A stretch of DNA of 54,529 bases from Candidatus Omnitrophota bacterium. Lineage in GTDB: Bacteria > Omnitrophota > Gorgyraeia > 2-01-FULL-45-10. Both the position numbers and the translations under genes were made by a program. The notes below the pieces were generated by a model. It had not been told where the DNA came from, made no database searches, and worked only from the letters and a program-made list of their open reading frames with translations. Within the stretch, counting starts at the first letter, position 1. Each line of letters opens with the position of its first letter. The stretch is taken from assembly GCA_903843285.1 (NCBI GenBank), contig CAIMPC010000025.1, forward strand, positions 1 to 54,529, written 5' to 3'. Shown here piece by piece: positions 9,161-16,686 of the stretch.

Positions 9161-9228
9161 TTAAACTCCTCCTGTTATGACCTCAAATATTTATTGCGGT
9201 AAAATGACAGCAGAAAAACAAAACAGAG

Positions 9229-9302
9229 TGGAGCGGGAGATGGGAATCGAACCCACGTATCGAGCTTGGAAGGCTCGTGTTCTACCATTGAACTACTCCC
9301 GC
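9229..9302 (-). tRNA. tRNA-Gly (anticodon TCC), CCA encoded
   Basis: The cloverleaf folds with acceptor stem GCGGGAG/CTCCCGC, anticodon stem CGAGC/GCTCG around CTTCCAA, and T arm GTGGG/CCCAT around TTCGATT. The anticodon TCC reads GGA/GGG glycine codons. U73 is present, as usual for tRNA-Gly, and CCA is encoded. It is followed by moxR. Confidence 0.96.
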
Positions 9303-9328
9303 ACATACTAACATGTATATATCGACAT

Positions 9329-9357
9329 ATAATATCATTGAGAAAGCCGTTTGTCAA
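9329..9357 (-). promoter_or_regulatory. Promoter of tRNA-Gly and probably the moxR-bat operon
   Basis: TTGACA (9352-9357) and TATTAT (9329-9334) are spaced by exactly 17 bases on the minus strand. The predicted start lies about 20 bases upstream of the mature tRNA-Gly end. Confidence 0.82.
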
Positions 9358-9406
9358 TGTAAGGGGAGTTTGTAATATATAATAGCTTAGCCATAGAAGT
9401 TCATGC

Positions 9407-9550
9407 GTCATTCTGAGGCACCGAAAAATACGTTCTAGCGTCACTCTTATACGCCAGAGGTGCCGAAGAATCTAAAAGCGAGATCCCTGCCTACCTGCAG
9501 GTGTTCGACAGTAGGCAGGCAGGCTTCGTCGCTTCGCTCCTCAGGATGAC
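9407..9550. repeat. Palindromic intergenic repeat (GTCATTCTGAGG type)
   Basis: The ends are inverted copies (GTCATTCTGAGG / CCTCAGGATGAC, 11 of 12 matching). Inside are the CCGAAGAATCT word and a second inverted repeat CCTGCCTAC / GTAGGCAGG. The same outer word and the CGAAGAATCT word return at 52658-52746. It lies between rsmA and tRNA-Gly, codes for nothing visible, and resembles a non-autonomous mobile or REP-type element. Confidence 0.75.
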
Positions 9551-9571
9551 AACCGTAACCTGAGATATCTA

Positions 9572-10405
9572 TTAAATTGCGTTGGCAATCTTGGCGAATT
9601 CGGAAAGGCTCAGCATCTCGGGGCGGATATACGGATCTATGCCAAGGCTCCTGAGGATGTCCAGCATATCTTGCTTAGGCATATTGAGTACCTCTTCACG
9701 TGATAATGAGTTTATTATCGATTTACGCCTCTGATTGAATGACCCGCGCATTATCTTAAACAATAGCCCCTCATCCTTCACTTTAACCGATGGAACCTTC
9801 AGCATTTCTAATTTGACAATGCTCGAATCCACGTCCGGCTCCGGATAAAACGAAGAACGCCTGACCGTATAGACATAGCTCGGCTTAACGAAATACTGGA
9901 CGAAACAACTGAACGAGCTGTAATCTTTGGTTCCGGCGGATGCGAGCAGACGATTCGCTACCTCTTTTTGAACCATAATGACCGCCGAGTCAATATATTT
10001 TCTATTATTTATCAGATACTCGACTATGGGCGTCGTTATGTAGTATGGCAGGTTCCCTACAACATTAATTTTTTCGGTGGAATAGATCTTATGTATATCG
10101 AACTTCAATATGTCACCGTGAATAAGCTTCAGATTCGGAATGTCTTCGGTAAGTTTTCTCAGGATATTGAAGGCCTTCTCATCTTTCTCTACGGCAAATA
10201 CTTTAGCGCCCGTCGAGGCGAGGTCCACAGTTAAAGCGCCCAGGCCGGGCCCGATCTCTAAAATCGTATCCTTTCTCGAAAGATTTACCTCAGCTATTAT
10301 CTTATCCTTAATATTGGAATCTATTAAGTAATTCTCGCCGTAACGCATTAGCGGACGAAAACCATATTGGACAAATATCTCTTTTAATCCGGAGATGGTA
10401 AGCAA
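9572..10405 (-). CDS. rsmA: 16S rRNA dimethyladenosine transferase
   Basis: RsmA (KsgA) dimethylates the two adjacent adenines in helix 45 near the 3' end of 16S rRNA during small-subunit maturation, using S-adenosylmethionine. The 277-residue protein has GENYLID (residues 23-29), the SAM-binding motif I EIGPGLGAL (50-58) and the catalytic motif NLPYY (118-122). The start codon is TTG, with GGAGG located in the end of pdxA 11 bases upstream; no better ATG is near. It follows pdxA by 3 bases, a pdxA-rsmA pairing also found in other bacteria. Confidence 0.95.
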   Translation of the reverse strand: MLTISGLKEIFVQYGFRPLMRYGENYLIDSNIKDKIIAEVNLSRKDTILEIGPGLGALTVDLASTGAKVFAVEKDEKAFNILRKLTEDIPNLKLIHGDILKFDIHKIYSTEKINVVGNLPYYITTPIVEYLINNRKYIDSAVIMVQKEVANRLLASAGTKDYSSFSCFVQYFVKPSYVYTVRRSSFYPEPDVDSSIVKLEMLKVPSVKVKDEGLLFKIMRGSFNQRRKSIINSLSREEVLNMPKQDMLDILRSLGIDPYIRPEMLSLSEFAKIANAI

Positions 10406-10408
10406 TGT

Positions 10409-11386
10409 CTATCTGGCCTCCGGGGAAAGGCGGCAGGCAAGCTTAATCGCTTCTATCATCGACGAAGGATCGGCCCTGCCCTTTCCCGCTATATCAAATC
10501 CGGTCCCATGGTCCGGTGAAGTGCGAACAAACGGCAGACCCAGCGTGTAATTAACCCCCGTGCGAAAGTATAAGAGTTTAAATGGTATAAGCGCCTGGTC
10601 GTGGTACATCGAAATAACCGCATCGAGTTTTCCATCGAGAGCCATATTAAATATTACATCCGGACTCACTGGCCCCACTATTCCTTTAACTCCTCCGGCG
10701 GCCTTTTTGATGGCAGGCGCAATTATGCGAATCTCCTCACATCCAAATATACCACCCTCGCCTGCATGCGGATTCAGCCCCGCAACACCAATCCGTGGAC
10801 TACGAATTTTGAAATTATTCTTAAGGCACTTGCCGGTAAGCTCGATCGCGGACAGGATCGCATCGGTAGATAATTTCTGAGAAACATCGCAAAGCGCCAT
10901 ATGGCGTGTAACTAATGTTATCTTGAGTTTTTCGCCTACAAACATCATTGCAAATCGTTTTGCGCGTGTCATTGCGGCCAGATATTCGGTGTGGCCTTGA
11001 AATCCCACATAGCCCGCGGAACAAACAGACGCCTTATTTATAGGAGCTGTAACTAAAGACTTGGCAGGCCCTTCGGCTAAAATATCTATGGCTTTATCGA
11101 GATATTGCATGGAGGCCTTACCGAATGAGGGATCTGATTTACCGTAGGCAAATATTCTCTGCGGAACGTTATCAATATTTACAAAATTTATATTTCGGGT
11201 AGAAAATTTCAGGCGTAAATCACGTATGGTTTTATCAAAGACGAAGGTACTGCCCACTACGGTAAAATCAGCGAGAGATTTAACCGCCGGATTTGCCAGG
11301 GCCTTCGCTGCAATCTCAGGCCCTATGCCGGACGGGTCACCTAATGTTATTACGACGCTCGGCCTACTTAAACGCGATATAGGCAT
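10409..11386 (-). CDS. pdxA: 4-hydroxythreonine-4-phosphate dehydrogenase
   Basis: PdxA oxidises 4-phosphohydroxy-L-threonine in the DXP-dependent vitamin B6 pathway. The 325-residue sequence opens with ITLGDPSGIGPEIAAKAL and carries TAPINK, the metal-site GHTEYLA region, NPHAGEGG, MYHDQALIPFK and RTSPDHGTGFDIAGKG, all conserved family motifs. The ATG has a GAGGA ribosome site. It overlaps the end of the SurA-like gene by 23 bases, so the two are translated from one mRNA. The short spacing to rsmA places both at the end of a longer operon. Confidence 0.95.
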   Translation of the reverse strand: MPISRLSRPSVVITLGDPSGIGPEIAAKALANPAVKSLADFTVVGSTFVFDKTIRDLRLKFSTRNINFVNIDNVPQRIFAYGKSDPSFGKASMQYLDKAIDILAEGPAKSLVTAPINKASVCSAGYVGFQGHTEYLAAMTRAKRFAMMFVGEKLKITLVTRHMALCDVSQKLSTDAILSAIELTGKCLKNNFKIRSPRIGVAGLNPHAGEGGIFGCEEIRIIAPAIKKAAGGVKGIVGPVSPDVIFNMALDGKLDAVISMYHDQALIPFKLLYFRTGVNYTLGLPFVRTSPDHGTGFDIAGKGRADPSSMIEAIKLACRLSPEAR

Positions 11387-12314
11387 GCTTCCTCAGTTCC
11401 TCCACCCACCCTCTGGATTTCTCCCTCATCTTGCCTACCCAGATCGCTTCCTCGATGCTCCTACGGGCGTCTGCGACACTGACGGATTCGGGCATCTTCC
11501 TGTCTTCCACCTTAAAGAAGTGATAGCCTATCTTGGTCCGTATCACTCCGGAGGTCTCTCCTGCCTTCATATTGAATACCGCCTTCTCTATCTCCGGCAT
11601 CAAATCCCCTTTGCCCACATACCCCATGTCGCCGCCTTCTTTAGCTCCGGGCCCCTCAGAGTAGATCTTCGCCAGCTCGGCAAAGTCCTCACCGGCTTTT
11701 AGGCGTTTCAATATTTCATTGATGAGGTCTGCCGTCTTCTCTACATGCACATTTTCTTTAGGCCTAATCAAAATATTTCTCAGGCGGATCTGTTCGGGCT
11801 TGGCGAATTCGTTAATATGTTTATTATAATAATCCACTACCTCGGCGGGAGTTATGAATATTTTAGATCCGACTTTCTGGTCTATGAGTTTTCTCGCCAT
11901 CAGTTGTTCTTTAAACTTTGCCTTGAGATCTTTAATAGTTAACTTCTGTGAGGCCAGCGCTTGTTCAAAGATCTCGTTCGATGGAAATTTCTTCCTCGCT
12001 TCATCCACCTTCGCCTTGATATCCTTTTCCTCTATCTGGATATTCTGTTTCTTGGCCTCGCTCAGGATCAGCTTCTCTTCTATGAGCTGTCCCATGACAG
12101 CCTGCCTGGCTTCCTCGATCTTCTTAATTAAATCCTGGCCGGATAGCTTATTCTTAAATTGTTCATATGCAGGCCCGATTATTCTGTCAACCTCACCCTG
12201 CGTTATGATTTCATTATCCACCACAACAATAACTTTATCTACCACGGTAGCATGAACGGCGGCGGCGGAAGCCAATACTGCCAGCATTATAAATAGCATG
12301 CGCATAAGCTTCAT
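11364..12314 (-). CDS. SurA-like periplasmic peptidyl-prolyl isomerase
   Basis: SurA-type proteins help outer-membrane proteins fold. The 316-residue protein has a signal peptide (1-22), a SurA N-terminal helical domain (DKVIVVVDNEIITQGEVDR, about 25-160) and one parvulin (PpiC) domain (about 180-285; RLRNILI, SEGPGAKEGGDMGYVG, GYHFFKVED). Canonical SurA has two parvulin domains, so this is a shorter relative. The ATG overlaps the stop of the upstream PrsA-like gene by 4 bases. Its presence supports an outer membrane. Confidence 0.88.
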   Translation of the reverse strand: MKLMRMLFIMLAVLASAAAVHATVVDKVIVVVDNEIITQGEVDRIIGPAYEQFKNKLSGQDLIKKIEEARQAVMGQLIEEKLILSEAKKQNIQIEEKDIKAKVDEARKKFPSNEIFEQALASQKLTIKDLKAKFKEQLMARKLIDQKVGSKIFITPAEVVDYYNKHINEFAKPEQIRLRNILIRPKENVHVEKTADLINEILKRLKAGEDFAELAKIYSEGPGAKEGGDMGYVGKGDLMPEIEKAVFNMKAGETSGVIRTKIGYHFFKVEDRKMPESVSVADARRSIEEAIWVGKMREKSRGWVEELRKHAYIAFK

Positions 12315-13189
12315 ATCTTACTTTCCGGTTTATCTTCTTTGACTAAAGGATCATTTGCGGCAAAAGCTCTCTCATCGATATTCACACCATATTTCTTCTT
12401 CAGCGTCATTATCAGATCGTAGAATAATTCTGCCCGTTTCTTTTTCTTAAGCTCGCTCTCTATAACAGGTTTTGCCTTCTCGTAAGGCTGGACACCAGAT
12501 TCCTTCCTGTCTGTAAGCTTGATTATATGGTAACCGAATTTAGTCTGGACGATATCGCTGATCTGGCCTACGCTCAGCTTAGTAGCGGCCTTTTCAAATT
12601 CCGGAACCAACTGTCCCAACCTGAAGAAACCCACATCGCCGAGTCTGGCGGCAGTCGCATCCTTACTCTTTACTCTTGCAAGTTCATCGAAACTCGCGCC
12701 GCTATTCAACTGCTGTAATATATCTTTTGCCTCCTGAATCGTAGGGACGAGGATATGCGATGCCCGCCACATTTCAGGGGTCTTCATCTTATCTTTATTC
12801 GCCTCGTAAAAGGCTTTTATCTCGGCCTCACTGACGGTGACTTTATCATCCACTTCATTTTTAATGAGCTTCGTTATCACTATCTTCTTCTTCGCCTCGA
12901 CCACTATCTCAGCGACCTCTTTATCATTATTAAGGCCTCTGCGCAGGGCCTCCTCATAAAAAAGTTTTTCCGCTATCATCTCTTCGAGATAGCGTTTCTT
13001 GTTCTTCTCGGCTATCTCCTTGTAGTAGGAGGGTAGTTTCGCGATCCTGGATTTGAATTCTCCTACGGTGATAGTGCTGTTACTAACCTTCACCAGGACT
13101 TTATCATCGGGACTTGGCGCCATAGAGCACCCTGACGATGATAATGTAGCGAATATCAGGATTGTTACAAGAAGGATATCTGTCTTCAT
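12311..13189 (-). CDS. Lipoprotein peptidyl-prolyl isomerase (PpiC/PrsA-like)
   Basis: The protein starts with a lipoprotein signal (MKTDILLVTILIFATLSSSGC; lipobox SSGC) and has a SurA/PrsA-like helical part and one parvulin domain (RASHILVPT, KSKDATAARLGDVGFF, GYHIIKLTD). I place the start at ATG 13189; an upstream in-frame TTG at 13228 overlaps the -35 box of a good promoter and would add 13 unlikely residues. The mRNA leader would then be only about 10 bases. It is coupled to the SurA-like gene, giving a pair of envelope folding factors. Confidence 0.82.
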   Translation of the reverse strand: MKTDILLVTILIFATLSSSGCSMAPSPDDKVLVKVSNSTITVGEFKSRIAKLPSYYKEIAEKNKKRYLEEMIAEKLFYEEALRRGLNNDKEVAEIVVEAKKKIVITKLIKNEVDDKVTVSEAEIKAFYEANKDKMKTPEMWRASHILVPTIQEAKDILQQLNSGASFDELARVKSKDATAARLGDVGFFRLGQLVPEFEKAATKLSVGQISDIVQTKFGYHIIKLTDRKESGVQPYEKAKPVIESELKKKKRAELFYDLIMTLKKKYGVNIDERAFAANDPLVKEDKPESKI

Positions 13190-13199
13190 AACTTGGTAT

Positions 13200-13228
13200 A
13201 TACTATCATGAGTGCGCGTCGTTTTCAA
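13200..13228 (-). promoter_or_regulatory. Promoter of the PrsA-like/SurA-like/pdxA/rsmA operon
   Basis: TTGAAA (13223-13228) and TAGTAT (13200-13205), 17 bases apart, on the minus strand. The predicted start is only about 10 bases before ATG 13189, so translation would begin on a very short leader. Confidence 0.6.
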
Positions 13229-13263
13229 TCGAAAATGGGCGCCTTATTTTATAGCCTTAGCGC

Positions 13264-15114
13264 CTATTTCTTTTTCAATAAAACCATGCCGAATTTCTTA
13301 TCACTGCTTTGCGGAGATCTTATAAATATTTTTGAAGCATAGTTTTTATTGACCCATTCCTGAATAGCTGAACCATAATCGTTCCCGAACGCATTAAATC
13401 CATACTCTGAAATGTCGTGATCGATTATTACGACATAATCCGGAGCGCTTTCATCAAACGCCTTCAATATCCTGCCCTGACCAAAGAAGCGGACCTCCGG
13501 AGGCATGACCATAATGTATGGAGTGGGATTTTTAATTCTTAGAAGATAATTAAGCATAGCGCCTTCCGGCATTACTGAGAGGCTGCTGCCGTTTTTCACT
13601 TCTTCCTTAATTTTGTTTAAAGCGCTATTAAGTACCGCTCCTTTTGGAGATACCTCAGTCCTGTAAGTAAGAATCAGATCCTTCCCCGAGCCCACGGGAT
13701 AGGTTTTAAAACTATACATATGCCCTATTTGCGCTATATGGGCTAAGATAAATGCCGCCACCAGGGCCATTCCCGCATATCGCAAAAATATACTGCTCCC
13801 CGCAACTTTTTCAAAAAGCGCCGGAACCAGATAAGAGAATATCATAACCAAGAGAAGGGTTGCCGGCATGGCTAAGGCGAATCCGTAGTGGTATATGTGG
13901 ACATTGAGAAATATCTTCAATAAAAGAACCAGGCCGAATAGCGTTAGAGAAAGCAGCACCAGTAGTCGAGGCAACTCCTGACATTGCTTGATGCACCGGG
14001 TGACATATATCGAATAGATGGCATACCCCAGCAATAATGTCATTGCCAAGGGTAGTCCTCTCAGGCCATAATCCAACCAAGTCGAAGTGTCGATCAAAAA
14101 TAGCGGAAGAACAAATATCAATAAAATACCTGCCAGCGACGAGAATATTCTGCTTATACGACCTTGAACTCGAGCCATTATGATGCCTATAGCCCCGAGC
14201 GTCGTAACCACAACTATATACCAGATTGAGCTATAAGCAAATTTAATAATATTAAGCTTCGGAGTGTCAAGCCCCATAATAGCCCTGTAAAACAGATTCG
14301 ATGATATCTCTGGATTAAAGCTCGCACTATAGGATGTGGTAAACGCCGAAAATATATCGCGAAGAGGCATGTGAAGTAAGAATAAGGCCGAGAAAAAAAA
14401 CAATGGCAAAACCGCTACGCCGCACATTAAAGTAATTGATTGTACTATTCTCGATAAAGGCATCCTTTCCGTAATAAAAAATGCGGCTATACCCGAGGAA
14501 AGCGCAAGCGCTATAGCGAGAAAGACCTCCATCTTAGTAAGAAATATCAGCCCGACGAGCAATCCCATGAGGCTCAGCCAACCCATCTTCTTAGATTTTA
14601 CATATAAGGCGAAGACGTATAGCGCGATAAACGATAAAACTATCCCTTGAGTTAAATCATGCGAATAAGGACAGACGAAATTATAATTACCCGTAATGAC
14701 ATATTGAGAAAATGCAAATAGGGTTAAAAAAGCGATTCCGGCGGCGAGGGCCGTCATTTTATCCGCAATAATGTTGAATATTTTATATATTAATACGGTA
14801 AGCAGGACTATCAGGAATATATTAAAAAAGACGAGCGTCGTCAGGGATACGCCGAAAATTTTAAATAGAATGGCGTTAACGCAGGATGCGAGAGGACCGT
14901 TCAGATACGCAATATCTCTGTACAAAACTGCGCCGTTACTGATTTGCCACGGCACATACAACTCCCTGCCAAAGTCGATCAATATGTCCGGCCATCTGCG
15001 CCAACTGATCAATAGCATCGGCGCGGCCGTGGCTGCGAATATCAGGTATGCGATAACGCTATTAAACCGGGCTTTGATATTTCGCATAAACAACATTATC
15101 GAAAATTTCATCAC
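13264..15114 (-). CDS. Multi-pass membrane protein, GT-C glycosyltransferase-like
   Basis: The 616-residue protein has about ten to twelve hydrophobic segments followed by a soluble C-terminal part (about 480-616). After the first membrane segment comes DFGRELYVPWQISNGAVLYR, in the place where GT-C enzymes (ArnT/PMT type) keep catalytic acidic residues in the first periplasmic loop, and the phrase GAVLYRDIAYLNGP is common in this class. The likely job is transfer of a sugar from a lipid carrier to a surface glycan or protein, but substrate is unknown. It follows another membrane protein by 12 bases and is probably co-transcribed. Confidence 0.6.
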   Translation of the reverse strand: MMKFSIMLFMRNIKARFNSVIAYLIFAATAAPMLLISWRRWPDILIDFGRELYVPWQISNGAVLYRDIAYLNGPLASCVNAILFKIFGVSLTTLVFFNIFLIVLLTVLIYKIFNIIADKMTALAAGIAFLTLFAFSQYVITGNYNFVCPYSHDLTQGIVLSFIALYVFALYVKSKKMGWLSLMGLLVGLIFLTKMEVFLAIALALSSGIAAFFITERMPLSRIVQSITLMCGVAVLPLFFFSALFLLHMPLRDIFSAFTTSYSASFNPEISSNLFYRAIMGLDTPKLNIIKFAYSSIWYIVVVTTLGAIGIIMARVQGRISRIFSSLAGILLIFVLPLFLIDTSTWLDYGLRGLPLAMTLLLGYAIYSIYVTRCIKQCQELPRLLVLLSLTLFGLVLLLKIFLNVHIYHYGFALAMPATLLLVMIFSYLVPALFEKVAGSSIFLRYAGMALVAAFILAHIAQIGHMYSFKTYPVGSGKDLILTYRTEVSPKGAVLNSALNKIKEEVKNGSSLSVMPEGAMLNYLLRIKNPTPYIMVMPPEVRFFGQGRILKAFDESAPDYVVIIDHDISEYGFNAFGNDYGSAIQEWVNKNYASKIFIRSPQSSDKKFGMVLLKKK

Positions 15115-15126
15115 GAATAAAGATCT

Positions 15127-16593
15127 CTATCGCTTCGGGGTGCGCCCCACCCAGGTTCCTGTCGCGGCATAATGCCATTCGAGTCCCGGCATATTGGGCT
15201 TTGCGTTGTATGCACCACCTACGACGAGTCTATCCTGCGGCCTCATCTTCTTAACCCATGGCTCAAACGCTTGGTAAGCCTCGGAATTCCATTGGATCTT
15301 TCTCATTATAGCAAGGTCCTCCGGAGGCATCATGGCCGGTTCAAAGCCGAGAATGTAGCGCCATTCGGCTTTCGGATTTCTGAAGAAGGTCTGATAAAAT
15401 ACTCCCATATCGGAACTATAGATGATACCTCCCGGTTCCGGCAGCCATTCGGTCTGCGAAGAGTCACCCACAGAGAGATATTCGGTCGTCAAATTATTTG
15501 TCCACCTACCGCCGATATCTGCGCTTACAGATAGAAATAACGCCGCTGATATTGCCAGTGCCAATCCGGCTCTCGACCATGATACAAGATCAAAATGCTC
15601 ACTCATGGCGCTGTCAATCTCTGTCGCTATCCAGAATATCGCCGCAGGCATACCCCAGTCTGTCCAAAAACGAGTAGCCACAAATCCGAGCGTCCAACCG
15701 GCTGCGGCGAGTATAAATACCGGAGAAAATAGTGGCTTGCCGTGGCGTTTCAGGTAAGGCCTGCGCCAGATAAGAATAATTAGCACTAACATGGCCGCCA
15801 TTCCGTCACCATTGAATGGCCGGAATTCCGTTACCAGTAACCGCTGGGCCGATACATTTCCAAAAGCAAGCATCATATGAGTTATCGTCTGTTTAAAGAA
15901 CAGGATCGGATGTCCGGTCATCGCGGCGCCGGCGGATACGCCGATGATAGCGCATAATGCAAAACGCAGCCCCGAACGCAACTCCCCCGCTATGAAGAAA
16001 CATATTACGGGCAGCGCAAATAGATACCACCCTGCATGAATCCATGTCGACGAGGCAATGAGCGCCGTTAAGATACCCATCACGGCCAGAGGCATCTTCT
16101 TCTCTTTTAAGGCCGGCCATAAAAAGAACAGAGCGAGCAGGGTCGACATTGTAAGTATAAATGGGCGCCCTAAGAACAGACGAACGATGAGACCCGGCGA
16201 AACTACCGCTACGGCCAGTAAAGTTGCCAGCCACGCCTCAGCATGTTCGAGAAAGAATATCGGTATGAGCGCAAATATTATGAATAATATGACGACGGAG
16301 AATAGTATAAGCGCGTCCTGGTCACAACCCGTTACGTTGTGAACGGCAGTGAGTATCGCATGCCAGCCGGGATGGCTATCCATCTTAAACTCCGGCCGCA
16401 CCACAAGTATCTGGTCCCAGCTTTTCCCGGAGATCGCCTTTGCGGCATGGCGCATAGCATCGTCGGGAGGGATAAAACCATATGACATGATGCGTAGAGG
16501 CAAGCAGGCTATTACCGCAATCGCAAGACATAAGATTAATACCGGTATCAACTCATTAAGACTGCCGGATGCCTTCTCATTCATCTGTGTCAT
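15127..16593 (-). CDS. Multi-pass membrane protein, possibly GT-C-like
   Basis: The 488-residue protein has about ten membrane segments and a soluble C-terminal region (about 370-488). The first external loop contains PPDDAMRHAAKAISGKSWD, with paired aspartates after the first membrane segment as in GT-C-type glycosyltransferases, and a second acidic/aromatic stretch SHPGWHAI. I do not recognise a specific family. A strong ribosome site (GGGGAGGG) precedes ATG 16593 and a good promoter lies at 16616-16644. It heads a two-gene unit with the next membrane protein. Confidence 0.5.
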   Translation of the reverse strand: MTQMNEKASGSLNELIPVLILCLAIAVIACLPLRIMSYGFIPPDDAMRHAAKAISGKSWDQILVVRPEFKMDSHPGWHAILTAVHNVTGCDQDALILFSVVILFIIFALIPIFFLEHAEAWLATLLAVAVVSPGLIVRLFLGRPFILTMSTLLALFFLWPALKEKKMPLAVMGILTALIASSTWIHAGWYLFALPVICFFIAGELRSGLRFALCAIIGVSAGAAMTGHPILFFKQTITHMMLAFGNVSAQRLLVTEFRPFNGDGMAAMLVLIILIWRRPYLKRHGKPLFSPVFILAAAGWTLGFVATRFWTDWGMPAAIFWIATEIDSAMSEHFDLVSWSRAGLALAISAALFLSVSADIGGRWTNNLTTEYLSVGDSSQTEWLPEPGGIIYSSDMGVFYQTFFRNPKAEWRYILGFEPAMMPPEDLAIMRKIQWNSEAYQAFEPWVKKMRPQDRLVVGGAYNAKPNMPGLEWHYAATGTWVGRTPKR

Positions 16594-16615
16594 AACCCTC
16601 CCCTAAGTTTCAACC

Positions 16616-16644
16616 ATGCTACACTCGCCCGGCCCTGTTGTCAA
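16616..16644 (-). promoter_or_regulatory. Promoter of the two membrane-protein genes
   Basis: TTGACA (16639-16644) and TAGCAT (16616-16621) with a 17-base spacer on the minus strand, ending about 20 bases before the start codon at 16593. Confidence 0.65.
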
Positions 16645-16656
16645 CATGGTAATGGC

Positions 16657-16681
16657 TAACCTGGCATATCTAACCAGGTTA
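16657..16681. repeat. Inverted repeat after mfd
   Basis: TAACCTGG and CCAGGTTA form a perfect 8-bp stem with a 9-base loop just after the mfd stop codon. No run of T follows on either strand, so it is not a canonical intrinsic terminator; it could be an mRNA 3'-end stabiliser or a protein site. Confidence 0.45.
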
Positions 16682-16686
16682 GATAT

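Noticed and set aside
13229..13263. Terminator after the GT-C-like gene
   Set aside because: A GGCGC/GCGCC stem can be drawn but the loop is long and the following T-run is short and interrupted, so it was not listed.
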